A stretch of 64,000 nucleotides of DNA from Lachnospiraceae bacterium (GCA_017399685.1 JAFQBM010000021.1:1-64000); one strand, 5' to 3'; shown: positions 16,353 to 26,701, counted from the stretch's first letter. Made by a program: numbers and translations. The notes: a model not told the origin generated them from the sequence alone.

Positions 16353-19184
16353 ATGAATGACAAGACGAGAAAAATCATCGGAGTTGTTTTCTTAATATCA
16401 GGTATCGGGCTTTGTCTTACCGGTAAGACAGTTTTACTATTAGCCGGCTTGGTAGTGTGCGTGTTAGGTGCACTTGTTTTTATGGATAAAATACCATTTC
16501 TCCATGATAAGAAGGCGAAGGTAATTATTTTATCTCCACCGGAAAAACTTGCGAAAGCTGTAGAAGCTGCTGACAAGATGAAGACGGAAGAGGCTATGGA
16601 ACTGTTGGAAGAATTGGTGAATTTAGAATCCAATGATATGCCGAGCGAACAGGCTCGTACCAAGGCAGCGAAAGCACTTGGAGAATTATATGAAAAAGGA
16701 CGTTTTAGCGGACTTTCTCAGCCAGCAGATATGAGCAAGGCAGTAAAATATTATAAAATTTACTTAAATGGAAACAGTATGGATGGGGATGTATCCTCAA
16801 GAATCGCTCAATATTTCCTGGAACAACAGCAGTTTAAGGATGCCATTACTTATTTTGAAATGGCTGCAAAGGTTAAAAATCGTTTTGCAACACAAAAGCT
16901 GGCAAATATGTTTGAAGAAGGTATCCATAAGACAGATAGTTATGGAAACAGAGGTACCCAGGTAGTTGCTCCAGACTTTGAAAAAGCGGAATTCTGGTAT
17001 CAGAAGTTAGCAGATATGGGATATCCGGAAGGCGAAGCAGGAGTAAAGAGAGTACAAAAGAGAATTACGAACAGTGACAGTGTAGAATTCGAAGAAAAAG
17101 AAAAGATTTATGCAAAATTATACGAAGAACGTAAGAATGCAGGTGTGAAGTTTGCATTTAGAAGACAGGATGTAACCCAGTTCCAGTACCAGTACACTTA
17201 TGTACATGATGAGGCAGAAGGTTATATTCATAAGCTTCCAAAGGGATGGATTCAGGATGTGGATGCAGAAACAGATGAAATCTACTATGCAAAAGATACA
17301 GAAGATGAAGATTTCAGAGTATTTGTAGTTTATGACAGCATCCCTAGGGAATCAGAACGACCATTGGATTTGTTCTTAAAATATCAATGTGATGTTTTGG
17401 ATTATGAACTTCCGGTAAAAGAATATATCTCAGAATATGCAGATGGTATCTGTGCTACATTCTTTAGAAAAGAAGATGAAAAGAGTATTATTTCTTTTGC
17501 ATTCCAGAAACAAAATCGATATGCAAATATTAAATTTATCTGTTCTTCACCGGAAATTATGAGTGCGTATGAAGAAATTATCTTTGAGGTTGCGAATTCC
17601 TTTGCATTCGTAAATCCTAGCATTGCAAGTGAGAACAGCAGAAATCGTAAAGAAAATCAATACTATTCAGAAGCTGCTTTTTATTATGGATTAGATCAGT
17701 ACTCTTTGGCACTGGAATATGCGAAAAAGGCACAAAAAGCAGGTAGTAATAAAGCTTCTTACCTTATCATCGAATTATATTATGATGATGAAAGTCCATA
17801 TAATAACCTTCAAAAGGCAGTTTCTTATGCAGAAGAGTTGTTCGAGAAGGAACCTACCGCAGACATTGCTTTCTTAGCCGGTAATACATATGAAAAATTA
17901 AAGACATACGAGAGAGCCTTAGAATGGTATGAAAAGGCTCACGAAATGAAGCATAAGAGAGTTTCATTCTATCTGGGACGTTTATACTATTATGGTGTAC
18001 TTCGTGTGAAACGAAATGGTCGTAAGGCACTTTCTTACTTTAAAGAAGCATTAAAGAATGGAATCAAAGAAGCTCAGGCTTATATTGATGATATTGAAAG
18101 TTTAGGATATCAGGATTTACAGGAAACCATTGACCGTTTAGAAGCTGCAGTTCGTAACAATGATCCGGAAAAGGCATATGAAGTTGCCATGAAGAAGAAA
18201 GATCAGGTATTCTATCTGGCTTCGGATAAGGAAATTGAGAATGCTTTCGTAGTAGCATATCAATTAGGTAATATTCATGCAGCATATGAATTAGGCTGTA
18301 TTTTAAGAAATGCAGAGCGAAATAAAGAAAATCCAAATTATGAAAATGCCATGAAGTATTTTGAAATTGCATTTGATGCAGGATTTAATGATTTTGACAG
18401 TGACGCTCTTTATGAAGTAGTAGAGCGGAAACGCCGTAAGGGATTATCTGAAATCCAACAGAGAGTTCTTTATTTTAAAGCAGCTGCTATGGGACACATT
18501 CAGTCATTGGAAAAGGTAATTGAGTTGACGCCAACCATTACCAACGATATCCGTAAGCTATATAAGGAGTGTAAGCTGAAAGCAGTTCAAGGTGAAAAGA
18601 TTGGGCTTCGTAGTATGAGCAGATTGGAACGGGCATATATTGAATTGGTTGATTTAGACCCTGAAATCGCGCAGACAAAGAAGGTGATTCAGAATAAATT
18701 CTTTAAACTTGCAGTTCCTAAGGAATGTGTAGCAGTCATTAATGACGAAGGTGGTACCATTAAGATTGCAGACTCTATCGTAGATTTTGCTGTTGCAGAA
18801 ATGCCAATTAAGACAGTAGAAGATGAAAGCTTCGAACAGGTATTTGAATTGATTCAGAAAGAATACCGGGAAGCAGAAAATGGAGATCTTCAGGTTGTAA
18901 ATTCAAGATTAGTTGGTGGTTCCATGCTGAAATCTCAAGGAAATGAACATTCCTTAAGTATTTTACTTGTAAGTTCCAAAAACCAGTACTTATTTAAATT
19001 ATCTTCTACAAACAGAACGGAACTATATAAATATAAAGAATCTGTATTAGACATTGCACAAACCATTGTTGAAACAGGAGAGACTTTCATCGAAACAGAT
19101 CCAAAGAGAGCTTCTCATATTGGCATTGGTATGTTAATCGGAAATGCAGAAGGCGGAGTATTATCCATTGGAAAATTAGAATAA
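16353..19184 (+). CDS. Large membrane-anchored Sel1/TPR-repeat protein
   Basis: The protein has 943 residues; AGGAGG lies 9 bp before the ATG. Two hydrophobic segments at the N-terminus (IIGVVFLISGIGLCLTG and VLLLAGLVVCVLGALVF) form a hairpin anchor. Residues about 65-240 and 430-740 contain Sel1-like/TPR helices (for example AVKYYKIYLNGN, AITYFEMAAK, ALEWYEKAHEMKHKRVSFYLGRLYYYGV). Between them, residues about 270-420 form a beta-rich domain. The C-terminal ~200 residues are another globular region. Such proteins usually scaffold complexes. There is no known partner here. It is followed by a strong terminator and so is probably monocistronic. Confidence 0.75.
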   Translation: MNDKTRKIIGVVFLISGIGLCLTGKTVLLLAGLVVCVLGALVFMDKIPFLHDKKAKVIILSPPEKLAKAVEAADKMKTEEAMELLEELVNLESNDMPSEQARTKAAKALGELYEKGRFSGLSQPADMSKAVKYYKIYLNGNSMDGDVSSRIAQYFLEQQQFKDAITYFEMAAKVKNRFATQKLANMFEEGIHKTDSYGNRGTQVVAPDFEKAEFWYQKLADMGYPEGEAGVKRVQKRITNSDSVEFEEKEKIYAKLYEERKNAGVKFAFRRQDVTQFQYQYTYVHDEAEGYIHKLPKGWIQDVDAETDEIYYAKDTEDEDFRVFVVYDSIPRESERPLDLFLKYQCDVLDYELPVKEYISEYADGICATFFRKEDEKSIISFAFQKQNRYANIKFICSSPEIMSAYEEIIFEVANSFAFVNPSIASENSRNRKENQYYSEAAFYYGLDQYSLALEYAKKAQKAGSNKASYLIIELYYDDESPYNNLQKAVSYAEELFEKEPTADIAFLAGNTYEKLKTYERALEWYEKAHEMKHKRVSFYLGRLYYYGVLRVKRNGRKALSYFKEALKNGIKEAQAYIDDIESLGYQDLQETIDRLEAAVRNNDPEKAYEVAMKKKDQVFYLASDKEIENAFVVAYQLGNIHAAYELGCILRNAERNKENPNYENAMKYFEIAFDAGFNDFDSDALYEVVERKRRKGLSEIQQRVLYFKAAAMGHIQSLEKVIELTPTITNDIRKLYKECKLKAVQGEKIGLRSMSRLERAYIELVDLDPEIAQTKKVIQNKFFKLAVPKECVAVINDEGGTIKIADSIVDFAVAEMPIKTVEDESFEQVFELIQKEYREAENGDLQVVNSRLVGGSMLKSQGNEHSLSILLVSSKNQYLFKLSSTNRTELYKYKESVLDIAQTIVETGETFIETDPKRASHIGIGMLIGNAEGGVLSIGKLE

Positions 19185-19192
19185 TGCAAACA

Positions 19193-19220
19193 GAAAAAAC
19201 GACGCAACAGTCGTTTTTTC
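19193..19220 (+). terminator. Intrinsic terminator after the Sel1-repeat gene
   Basis: GAAAAAACGAC (19193-19203) pairs with GTCGTTTTTTC (19210-19220) around a 6-nt loop; the descending arm supplies the T-run. Confidence 0.85.
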
Positions 19221-19252
19221 TCGTCTTGCTATAGAATGAAAGGAAAGAACAG

Positions 19253-20050
19253 ATGATAAAGAAAAAATTATTAAAAGGTATTTCAGTAGCTATGCTGCTT
19301 ACTTTAGGAATGGGAATGGCAGGCTGTGGTAAAAAAGAGGAAAATGGAAAGGATTCATTTGTTGTAGGCTTTGATGCAGCATTCCCTCCATATGGTTACA
19401 TGGATGAAGAAGGGGAATATGTAGGTTTTGATTTGGATCTTGCTGCAGAAGTATGTGAAAGAAGAGACTGGGAGTTGGTGAAACAGCCAATCGACTGGGA
19501 CTCCAAGGACTTCGAATTAGAGTCAGGAAATATTGATTGTATCTGGAATGGATTTACCATGAATGGAAGAATGGACGATTATACCTGGTCGGAAGCCTAT
19601 GTGGATAATACCCAGGTATTCGTGGTAAGAAAAGATTCCGGAATCACCAGCTTTGAAGATTTGGAAGGTAAGATTGTAACCGTTCAGGCAGCTTCTTCCG
19701 CGTTGGATGCCTTAAATTCTGATGATTGCAAGGAATTGACAGAAAGCTTTCAAAAGTTAGAAGAAATTCCGGATTATAACCAGGCATTTATGAACTTAGA
19801 AGCTGGAGCAGTACAAGCCATTGCTATGGACGTTGGTGTTGCAAAATATCAGTTAGAGCAACGTGGTGATGAATATGTGATGTTAGAGGAGCCAATTATT
19901 ACAGAACAGTATGGTATTGGTTTCTATAAAGGAAATGAAGAATTGAGAAATCAGGTTCAGGAAACGTTAGATGAAATGGCAGCAGACGGTACATTGGCAG
20001 AAATTGCTGAAAAATGGGGCTTGTCAGATAGTATAATTTTAGGAGAATAG
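19253..20050 (+). CDS. Polar amino-acid ABC transporter, substrate-binding lipoprotein
   Basis: The protein has 265 residues, with a signal peptide ending in a lipobox MAGC; lipidated Cys at 25. The mature part is a type II periplasmic-binding fold of family 3: FVVGFDAAFPPYGYMDEEGEYVGFDLDLAAEV, then GNIDCIWNGFTMNGR, and the hinge segment GIGFYKGNEELRNQV. The aromatic and acidic residues resemble cystine, glutamine and arginine binders, but the ligand cannot be fixed. The permease starts 2 bp after the stop and the ATPase follows, making a complete importer. Confidence 0.9.
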   Translation: MIKKKLLKGISVAMLLTLGMGMAGCGKKEENGKDSFVVGFDAAFPPYGYMDEEGEYVGFDLDLAAEVCERRDWELVKQPIDWDSKDFELESGNIDCIWNGFTMNGRMDDYTWSEAYVDNTQVFVVRKDSGITSFEDLEGKIVTVQAASSALDALNSDDCKELTESFQKLEEIPDYNQAFMNLEAGAVQAIAMDVGVAKYQLEQRGDEYVMLEEPIITEQYGIGFYKGNEELRNQVQETLDEMAADGTLAEIAEKWGLSDSIILGE

Positions 20051-20051
20051 T

Positions 20052-20705
20052 ATGAGTGCATTTAAAATGTTTGACTTGATGAGTTCCGGAATGCTGGAAT
20101 CGATTAAGATTTTTTTTCTGACTTTGATTTTTACTTTACCACTTGGAATGATAGTTGCTTTTGGAAGAATGGCAAAATGTTCCCTGATTCGTAATATTAC
20201 GAAATTATATATTGCGATTATGAGAGGAACACCTCTTATGCTACAGTTGTTTGTAGTGTATTACGGACCGTATTATTTATTTAAGATACCTCTCACCACA
20301 GAGTATCGTTTTTATGCGGTTATTATTGGGTTTGTAATCAATTACGCAGCGTATTTTGCTGAGATTTATCGTTCCGGCATCGAATCCATGCCAAAGGGAC
20401 AATATGAGGCGGCTAAGGTACTGGGGTATAACAAAATACAGACTTTCTTTAAAATTATTCTTCCACAGGTGATTAAGCGTATTTTACCATCCGTAACCAA
20501 TGAGATTATTACTTTAGTAAAAGATACATCCCTTGCTTTTGCCATTGGATATGTGGAAATGTTTTCTTTGGCAAAGTCAGTGTCAGCGGCTCAGACTTCT
20601 ATGGTGCCATTTGTGATTTCTGGTGTATTTTATTTTGTATTTAATTTGCTGGTTGCCTTTGTTATGGGAAGAGTAGAGAAAAAAATGAGCTATTATAAGA
20701 TATAA
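20052..20705 (+). CDS. Polar amino-acid ABC transporter, permease
   Basis: The protein has 217 residues, HisM/GlnP type, with about five membrane helices. The EAA loop that docks to the ATPase is visible in GQYEAAKVLGYNKIQTFFKIILPQVIKR (residues about 115-142). AGGAG in the preceding gene's end serves as ribosome-binding site, so translation is coupled to the binding protein. A single permease gene suggests a homodimer. A 119-bp gap with no obvious terminator separates it from the ATPase gene. Confidence 0.9.
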   Translation: MSAFKMFDLMSSGMLESIKIFFLTLIFTLPLGMIVAFGRMAKCSLIRNITKLYIAIMRGTPLMLQLFVVYYGPYYLFKIPLTTEYRFYAVIIGFVINYAAYFAEIYRSGIESMPKGQYEAAKVLGYNKIQTFFKIILPQVIKRILPSVTNEIITLVKDTSLAFAIGYVEMFSLAKSVSAAQTSMVPFVISGVFYFVFNLLVAFVMGRVEKKMSYYKI

Positions 20706-20824
20706 CAGGAAATTCCATAAGGTTCATTGATGCGCTGGGATAGGAAGAACACGGATGATTGAAAAGGAACTAAGTCGTGAATCGTTGAGGATAGTAAGAC
20801 AGGAAATGCAAAAGTGAGGATAAT

Positions 20825-21595
20825 ATGGCATTATTAGAGATAAAAAACATAAAAAAGAGTTTTCAGGATTTGGAAGTTCTTAAAAATATTTCGTTAAAAG
20901 TGGAAGAAGGAGATGTGTTATCCATCATTGGTCCTTCCGGCTCAGGAAAATCCACTTTATTAAGATGTGCCACCATGTTAGAAACCATGGATGGTGGAGA
21001 ATTGATTTATCTGGATGAAAAAGCAGCATGGAACAATGAAAAAGGTCAGTCGGTGTATGCGAAAAAGTCTGATTTAAGAAGAATTCAGGGCTATTTTGGA
21101 CTGGTATTTCAGAATTTTAATTTGTTTCCACATTATACTGTGCTGAAAAACCTGGAAGATGCACCAATTCATGTGCAAAAAAGAGACAAGAAAGAGGTTC
21201 GCAGTGAGTGTATGGAACTTCTTAGACGTATGGGATTAGAGGAAAAGGCAAATGCGTATCCTTGCGAGCTTTCCGGTGGACAGCAGCAAAGAGTATCCAT
21301 TGCCAGAGCACTTGCCATGAAACCCAAAATATTGTTTTTTGATGAACCTACTTCTGCATTGGATCCGGAACTGACAGGGGAAATTTTAAAGGTAATGAAA
21401 GAACTGGCACAGGAACATATGACGATGGTGATTGTTACTCATGAAATGAGTTTTGCAAGAGATGTTTCAAGTAGAGTAATTTTTATGGAAAATGGGTATA
21501 TTGTAGAGGACGGGGATCCTAACGAAATTATGGTAAATCCGAAAAATGAAAGAACCAGAGAATTTTTAAGCCATTTTAATGATAATCTGGGTTAA
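20825..21595 (+). CDS. Polar amino-acid ABC transporter, ATP-binding protein
   Basis: The protein has 256 residues, GlnQ/TcyC class. Walker A is [10 protein letters not shown] (residues about 37-46), the Q-loop is [11 protein letters not shown], the signature is LSGGQQQR, Walker B is [12 protein letters not shown], and the switch His is in VTHEMSF. All are intact. It drives the importer formed with the two upstream genes. The neighbour downstream (amidohydrolase, 52 bp) may be in the same transcript. Confidence 0.93.
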   Translation: MALLEIKNIKKSFQDLEVLKNISLKVEEGDVLSIIGPSGSGKSTLLRCATMLETMDGGELIYLDEKAAWNNEKGQSVYAKKSDLRRIQGYFGLVFQNFNLFPHYTVLKNLEDAPIHVQKRDKKEVRSECMELLRRMGLEEKANAYPCELSGGQQQRVSIARALAMKPKILFFDEPTSALDPELTGEILKVMKELAQEHMTMVIVTHEMSFARDVSSRVIFMENGYIVEDGDPNEIMVNPKNERTREFLSHFNDNLG

Positions 21596-21647
21596 ATATT
21601 GAAGGGTTGCAGAATGGTATATGGGTCGGTAGAAAGGAGAAGGTATT

Positions 21648-22472
21648 ATGCTGATTGATATGCATACCCACATTGGTGGTGCAAAGGTGGGTTTTATTAT
21701 GACAGAGGATATGATTTTAAAGGAAATGGAGAAGTATCATGTGGACTATTGCATCGTTTCTAACGGGGATTCTGCGGAATTCGATCATGAATTAAATCCC
21801 CTTCCGGAAGAATTTCAAGTGTCACAGAAAGATTCCTTTTTAAGAACCATTCAGTTTGCCAGAGAGAATCCAGGAAAGATTGGTATAATGCCGTGGATTA
21901 AGCCTGCAACAGAAGGTATGAATGAAGAACTGGAGCATTTAATCCGGGAGAATATAGATATCGTAAAAGGAATTAAGGTACATCCTTTTCATTCTAAAAC
22001 TTTCTTTGATTCAGACAGAATGAAACCTTATATTGAGCTTGCACAAAAATATGAACTTCCTGTTATGAGTCACACTGGTGGGTGTGAAGCGGCAGATGCC
22101 AAATATGTTTATGAAATGGCAGTAAAATACCCTAAGGTGAATTTTATTATGGCACATATGGGACTCGGTACAGACAATAGGGAGGCTATAAATCTGATGG
22201 AAAAAGCAGATAATCTTTATGCAGACACTGCCTGGGTGCCAGTATCTTCTACCATAGAAATTATAAAACGATTTGGAAGTAAAAGAATCTTTTTTGGCTC
22301 AGACAGTCCCATTGATGGAGTAGATACTTATCATTGTAATCGGGAAGGACAGCCGTCCATGTACCGGGAATACTTTCATGGATTGGAAGATGTTATTGGT
22401 ACAGAGGCATATAAGGATTTAATGTATCGGAATGCTATGGAATTTTTTGGGATTGAACTTCCTGGGTATTAG
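21648..22472 (+). CDS. Metal-dependent hydrolase, amidohydrolase_2 family
   Basis: The protein has 274 residues; AAAGGAGA lies 9 bp before the ATG. It is a TIM-barrel hydrolase: MHTHIGG gives the H-x-H metal pair (residues 6-8), GIKVHPFHSK supplies the strand-5 His, VMSHTGG and FIMAHMGLG give further His, and FFGSDSPIDG supplies the catalytic Asp. This is the ACMSD/uronate-isomerase-like branch, with decarboxylase or hydrolase activity on small acids. The substrate is unknown; its place behind an amino-acid importer hints at a metabolite taken up by it, but this is weak. Confidence 0.8.
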   Translation: MLIDMHTHIGGAKVGFIMTEDMILKEMEKYHVDYCIVSNGDSAEFDHELNPLPEEFQVSQKDSFLRTIQFARENPGKIGIMPWIKPATEGMNEELEHLIRENIDIVKGIKVHPFHSKTFFDSDRMKPYIELAQKYELPVMSHTGGCEAADAKYVYEMAVKYPKVNFIMAHMGLGTDNREAINLMEKADNLYADTAWVPVSSTIEIIKRFGSKRIFFGSDSPIDGVDTYHCNREGQPSMYREYFHGLEDVIGTEAYKDLMYRNAMEFFGIELPGY

Positions 22473-22591
22473 AAAAATCAGGATAAAGTGTATAAAAGTA
22501 TCCTATAAAAGTAGGGATATTTAACACGGAATCGAGTACTTTGCTAAAATGGAGACGTAACATGAATCATACAAAATAACAGGGGGAAACA

Positions 22592-23089
22592 ATGAAATTA
22601 TATATCAAACAAAGAGTGGTGAGTCTGTTGGACTCTTATGATGTATATGCTGATAATTTCAATAAAAAGTATACGGTAAAGGCTCAAATGGAAGATTTCT
22701 TTAAGCTGGGAGCCCATTTACATGTCTATGACTTGTTCGGTCGTGAAGTGGGAGTAATAAGACAAAAAGTATTTCAGCTTATGCCTACTTATGAAATTGA
22801 GGTAGATGGGCAGAAAATTGGAGAAATAAAGAAACAATTTAATCTGTTGAAGAAAAATTTCGATGTAAATTATTTGGGATTGCGGATAGATGGAGATTTC
22901 TTTGGCTGGAATTATTATGTGTTTCAGGATGATAATCTGGTTATGACAATTTCAAAGGAAGTGGTGTCACTGGGAGATACTTATATGATTGAATTTAACG
23001 ATTCTGACATAGAAATTTATGGATTGATGCTGGTGTTAGCCATCGATGCAGCATTATTTAGGGGACGAAGAAACAGTATATGGAATTAA
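22592..23089 (+). CDS. LURP-one-related (tubby-like fold) protein
   Basis: The protein has 165 residues, starting at the ATG after CAGGGGGAAAC. The repeated beta-strand pattern LHVYDLFGREVGVIRQKVFQLMPTYEIEVDG followed by GEIKKQF and NYLGLRIDGDFFGWNYYVFQDD is that of the LOR/DUF567 family, whose fold is like the C-terminal domain of Tubby and scramblases. The molecular role in bacteria is not established. It has flanking gaps of 120 and 196 bp and is probably monocistronic. Confidence 0.75.
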   Translation: MKLYIKQRVVSLLDSYDVYADNFNKKYTVKAQMEDFFKLGAHLHVYDLFGREVGVIRQKVFQLMPTYEIEVDGQKIGEIKKQFNLLKKNFDVNYLGLRIDGDFFGWNYYVFQDDNLVMTISKEVVSLGDTYMIEFNDSDIEIYGLMLVLAIDAALFRGRRNSIWN

Positions 23090-23285
23090 AAGGAACTTAC
23101 AGATGCCACTTGACAAATGTGAAAAGTTCTTATAGACTAAAAAGGTCTGTGTGGACAGTTACATAATAATATAAGTGAGAAACTTAAAGTTTAAAATTTT
23201 AGATTTATTCTAAAACATAACATAAAAATTCTGGTTACCGCATAGGCAGTGAACAGAAACAAATACGAATTAAAGGAGAAAATTT

Positions 23286-24659
23286 ATGGCAAGAGAGCAA
23301 TTTAAATCCCGTCTGGGCTTTTTATTTATTGCAGCGGGATGTGCAATTGGACTTGGGAATGTATGGAGATTTCCGTATATTACAGGAAAGTATGGTGGAG
23401 GAGCCTTTGTGCTACTTTATTTTGTTTTTCTGTTATTACTTGGAATTCCGGTGTTGAGCATGGAACTTTCTGTGGGACGTGCCAGTAAACAAAGTGCCAT
23501 TAAGTCCTTTGAGGCTTTGGAACCTAAGGGAACGAAATGGCATGTGTTTGGTTATATTGCATTGGCAGGAAATGTGTTGTTGATGATGTTTTATACGACT
23601 ATCTGTGGATGGATGCTTTCTTATGTTGTGAAGATGCTGACAGGAGAACTTAGTAATCTTTCTACAGAAGGAGTAAAAGTTGCTTTTGACGACATGTCTA
23701 CGAAACCAGGTCCTATGATTTTCTGGATGTTTGTTTCTATATTAATTGGAACTTTGGTATGTTCTTTGGGACTTCAAAAGGGTGTTGAGAGAATTACCAA
23801 ATGGATGATGATTTGTCTGTTCGCCATTATGATTGTGTTAAGCATCAAGGCAGTTACCCTTCCGGGGGCGGCAGAAGGATTGAAGTTTTATTTAATACCT
23901 GATTTTTCTAAAATGGTAGAAAATGGAATCATGGATACGATTTTTGCTGCTATGTCCCAGGCATTCTTTACATTAAGCATCGGTATTGGTTCTATTGCGA
24001 TTTTTGGCAGTTATATTGGAAAAGACAGGGCTTTATTAGGTGAAGCCGTCAGTATCGCTTCTTTGGATACTTTTGTAGCTTTGGTGGCAGGTATGATTAT
24101 ATTCCCTTCCTGTTTTGCATTTGATATTGAGCCGGACAGTGGTCCGAATTTAATTTTTGTTACGTTACCAAATGTATTTAACCAGATGGCTGGAGGTAAA
24201 ATTTGGGGGGCGTTATTCTTTGTATTTATGTCCTGTGCAGCGTTATCTACTGTTATCGGGGTATTTGAAAATATCATTTCCATGTTAATGGAAAATTGGA
24301 ATATATCCAGAAAGAAAGCGGTCCTGATTAACTTTGTTCTGATTTTGGTTCTAAGTCTTCCGGCAGTTTTGGGCTATAATGTGCTTTCAGGAATCAAGCC
24401 ATTAGGAAAAGGTACAACGATTCTTGATTTTGAAGACTTCCTTGTAAGTAGCAATATTTTACCACTGGGAAGTCTGGTATATGTATTATTCTGTACCAGA
24501 AAAAAAGGCTGGGGATTTAAGAAATACTTTGAAGAAGTAAATACAGGAAAAGGATTAAAGATACCGGAGAAAATTCGTTTTTATGTTACATGGATTTTAC
24601 CAATTATCGTATTATTCGTTTTCGTACAAGGATATTTATCCATGTTTGTATTTAAGTAA
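23286..24659 (+). CDS. Sodium-dependent transporter, SNF/NSS family
   Basis: The protein has 457 residues with about 11-12 membrane helices and the LeuT fold. The first helix has the family hallmark AAGCAIGLGNVWRFPY (residues about 16-31), with the unwound Gly region that binds sodium and substrate. PDFSKMVENGIMDTIFAAMSQAFFTLSIGIGSI is the helix 6 region. It likely imports an amino acid with sodium. AAAGGAG lies 8 bp before the start, and a strong terminator follows, so it is monocistronic. Confidence 0.9.
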   Translation: MAREQFKSRLGFLFIAAGCAIGLGNVWRFPYITGKYGGGAFVLLYFVFLLLLGIPVLSMELSVGRASKQSAIKSFEALEPKGTKWHVFGYIALAGNVLLMMFYTTICGWMLSYVVKMLTGELSNLSTEGVKVAFDDMSTKPGPMIFWMFVSILIGTLVCSLGLQKGVERITKWMMICLFAIMIVLSIKAVTLPGAAEGLKFYLIPDFSKMVENGIMDTIFAAMSQAFFTLSIGIGSIAIFGSYIGKDRALLGEAVSIASLDTFVALVAGMIIFPSCFAFDIEPDSGPNLIFVTLPNVFNQMAGGKIWGALFFVFMSCAALSTVIGVFENIISMLMENWNISRKKAVLINFVLILVLSLPAVLGYNVLSGIKPLGKGTTILDFEDFLVSSNILPLGSLVYVLFCTRKKGWGFKKYFEEVNTGKGLKIPEKIRFYVTWILPIIVLFVFVQGYLSMFVFK

Positions 24660-24669
24660 TAGAATAAAG

Positions 24670-24725
24670 AGGGGCGACTATATTCGTAATTTGACGTTTT
24701 AAGTTATGAATATGGCTGCCCTTTT
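24670..24725 (+). terminator. Terminator after the NSS transporter
   Basis: AGGGGCGACTATATTCGTAA pairs, with small bulges, with TTATGAATATGGCTGCCCT, followed by TTTTGTT. The stem begins 10 bp after the stop codon. Confidence 0.75.
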
Positions 24726-24840
24726 GTTATGCGAAAATTTTTGGTTATAAATAAGCCGTTGTCTGGCTGTTGTTTTTAATATCGGAGGTGATAACTCGGA
24801 TTTTGGAACAGTATAAATGGTTACTATCAGCTTTCCTTGG

Positions 24841-24869
24841 TTGACAAAAGCCTTGAATCGTAGTATAAA
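24841..24869 (+). promoter_or_regulatory. Promoter of the Fe-S cluster operon
   Basis: TTGACA (24841-24846), a 17-bp spacer, and TATAAA (24864-24869) make a near-consensus housekeeping promoter about 120 bp before nifS. Because the operon ends with an Rrf2-type regulator, this promoter is the natural place for feedback control, although I see no clear operator. The rest of the 24726-24990 stretch holds nothing else I recognise. Confidence 0.7.
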
Positions 24870-24990
24870 TGATGTATATATCCTATTAAATAAATATGAA
24901 AAGTGAGGATTAAGGTTATATTTATGGTGATGCCTGAAATACAGACATGTCCTTTTATGATAAATTTGACAGAAAAGAGGAAGTTTTAGA

Positions 24991-26178
24991 ATGAATCAGT
25001 TAATTTATTTAGACAATGCAGCGACCACAGCCTTGCATCCGGAAGTATTTCAAAGGATGCAGCCATATTTTACAGAGATATATGGAAATCCATCCAGTAT
25101 TTATTCTTTTTCCGGTAAGGCAAAGAAAGCCATTGAAGAAGCTAGATGTGAAGTGGCAGCTTTTTTAGGTGCGAAAGAGAATGAAATCTATTTTACCGGA
25201 GGTGGCAGCGAATCTGATAACTGGGCCATTAAGGCCACAGCATTTGCATACCGTAACAAGGGGAATCATATTATTACTTCCAAAATAGAGCATCATGCAG
25301 TGTTACACACCTGTGAGTATCTTGAAAAATTAGGATTTGAGGTAAGTTATATTGATGTGGATGAAGATGGTGTCATTAAGCTGGAAGAATTAAAAGCAGC
25401 CATTCGTCCAACTACCATATTAATTTCTGTTATGTTTGCAAACAATGAAATTGGTACGATACAGCCAATCAAAGAAATTGGTGAAATTGCAAAGGAACAT
25501 AAAATTTTGTTCCATACAGATGCAGTGCAGGCTTATGGACATCTTCCCATTGATGTAAATGAGATGAACATCGATATGTTAAGTGCAAGTGGACATAAAA
25601 TCAATGGACCTAAGGGTGTTGGAATTATGTATTTAAGAAATGGTGTAAGAATGGGGTCTTTTGTTCATGGTGGAGCTCAGGAACGAAACAGAAGGGCAGG
25701 TACCCATAATACTCCGGGAATTGTAGGTTTTGGTGCAGCAACAAAACTTGCTAAGGAAACCATGGAGGAAAGAGCAGAATACGAAAAGAATTTAAGGGAT
25801 TATCTGATGGAACGGGTGATGAAGGAAATTCCTTATGTAAAACTAAATGGCCATTCAACGTTAAGATTGCCAAATAATGCGAATTTCAGCTTCCGTTTTA
25901 TAGAAGGGGAATCTTTATTGATTATGCTGGATCAGAAAGGAATTTGTGCTTCCAGTGGTTCCGCTTGTACTTCCGGTTCCTTGGATCCTTCTCATGTGTT
26001 GCTTTCTATTGGTTTACCACATGAAATTGCACATGGTTCTTTAAGAATTACCTTATCAAAGGAAACCACCAGAGAAGAAATTGATTTTGTTGTGGAAGAA
26101 TTGAAAAAAATCATAGAGCGATTAAGAAGTATGTCGCCATTATATGATGACTTTTTGAAAGAACAGTCACAGAAATAG
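24991..26178 (+). CDS. nifS: Cysteine desulfurase, NifS/IscS family
   Basis: The protein has 395 residues. It removes sulfur from cysteine with PLP and hands it as persulfide to the scaffold and to MnmA. YLDNAATTALHPEV opens the fold. The PLP lysine is in SASGHKINGPKGVG (residue about 205), and the catalytic cysteine is on the loop SSGSACTSGSLDPSH (residue about 328), long as in class I enzymes. RAGTHNTPGIVG is also conserved. It is first gene of the nifS-nifU-mnmA-rrf2 set, with 74 bp to nifU. Confidence 0.93.
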   Translation: MNQLIYLDNAATTALHPEVFQRMQPYFTEIYGNPSSIYSFSGKAKKAIEEARCEVAAFLGAKENEIYFTGGGSESDNWAIKATAFAYRNKGNHIITSKIEHHAVLHTCEYLEKLGFEVSYIDVDEDGVIKLEELKAAIRPTTILISVMFANNEIGTIQPIKEIGEIAKEHKILFHTDAVQAYGHLPIDVNEMNIDMLSASGHKINGPKGVGIMYLRNGVRMGSFVHGGAQERNRRAGTHNTPGIVGFGAATKLAKETMEERAEYEKNLRDYLMERVMKEIPYVKLNGHSTLRLPNNANFSFRFIEGESLLIMLDQKGICASSGSACTSGSLDPSHVLLSIGLPHEIAHGSLRITLSKETTREEIDFVVEELKKIIERLRSMSPLYDDFLKEQSQK

Positions 26179-26252
26179 GAATTAGATACGGATAATAAAT
26201 CAAAAACAAAGGAAGAATCATTGAAAAAGGATAGAAAGAGCAGGTATAAGAT

Positions 26253-26699
26253 ATGTATAGTGAAAAAGTAATGGATCATTTTACCAATCCAAGAAATGTA
26301 GGAGAAATGGAAGAACCAAGTGGAGTTGGAACCGTTGGAAACGCGAAGTGCGGGGATATCATGAGGATGTATCTTGATATTGATGAGAATGGTGTCATTC
26401 AGGAAGCCAAGTTTAAGACTTTTGGCTGTGGAGCTGCGATTGCTACCAGCAGTATGGCAACAGAATTAGTAACAGGAAAAACTGTTCAGCAGGCTTTGGA
26501 AGTAACCAATAAAGCGGTAATGGAAGCATTGGATGGTCTTCCGCCGGTAAAGGTGCATTGTTCATTGCTTGCGGAAGAAGCAATTCATGCAGCTTTGTGG
26601 GATTATGCACAAAAAAATCATATTGAAATTCAGGGATTAAAACCTCCGGTGGAGGATATTGAAGAAACCGAAGCATATCATGAAATGGCTGAGGAGTAA
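26253..26699 (+). CDS. nifU: Fe-S cluster scaffold, NifU/IscU family
   Basis: The protein has 148 residues. All three cluster ligands are visible: Cys in [12 protein letters not shown] (with the adjacent Asp), Cys in [14 protein letters not shown], and Cys in [14 protein letters not shown]. It is the single-domain IscU type without the C-terminal Nfu domain, with a ~25-residue acidic tail. It assembles 2Fe-2S or 4Fe-4S clusters from the NifS persulfide. The stop is followed 2 bp later by mnmA, so translation is coupled. Confidence 0.93.
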   Translation: MYSEKVMDHFTNPRNVGEMEEPSGVGTVGNAKCGDIMRMYLDIDENGVIQEAKFKTFGCGAAIATSSMATELVTGKTVQQALEVTNKAVMEALDGLPPVKVHCSLLAEEAIHAALWDYAQKNHIEIQGLKPPVEDIEETEAYHEMAEE

Positions 26700-26701
26700 G
26701 T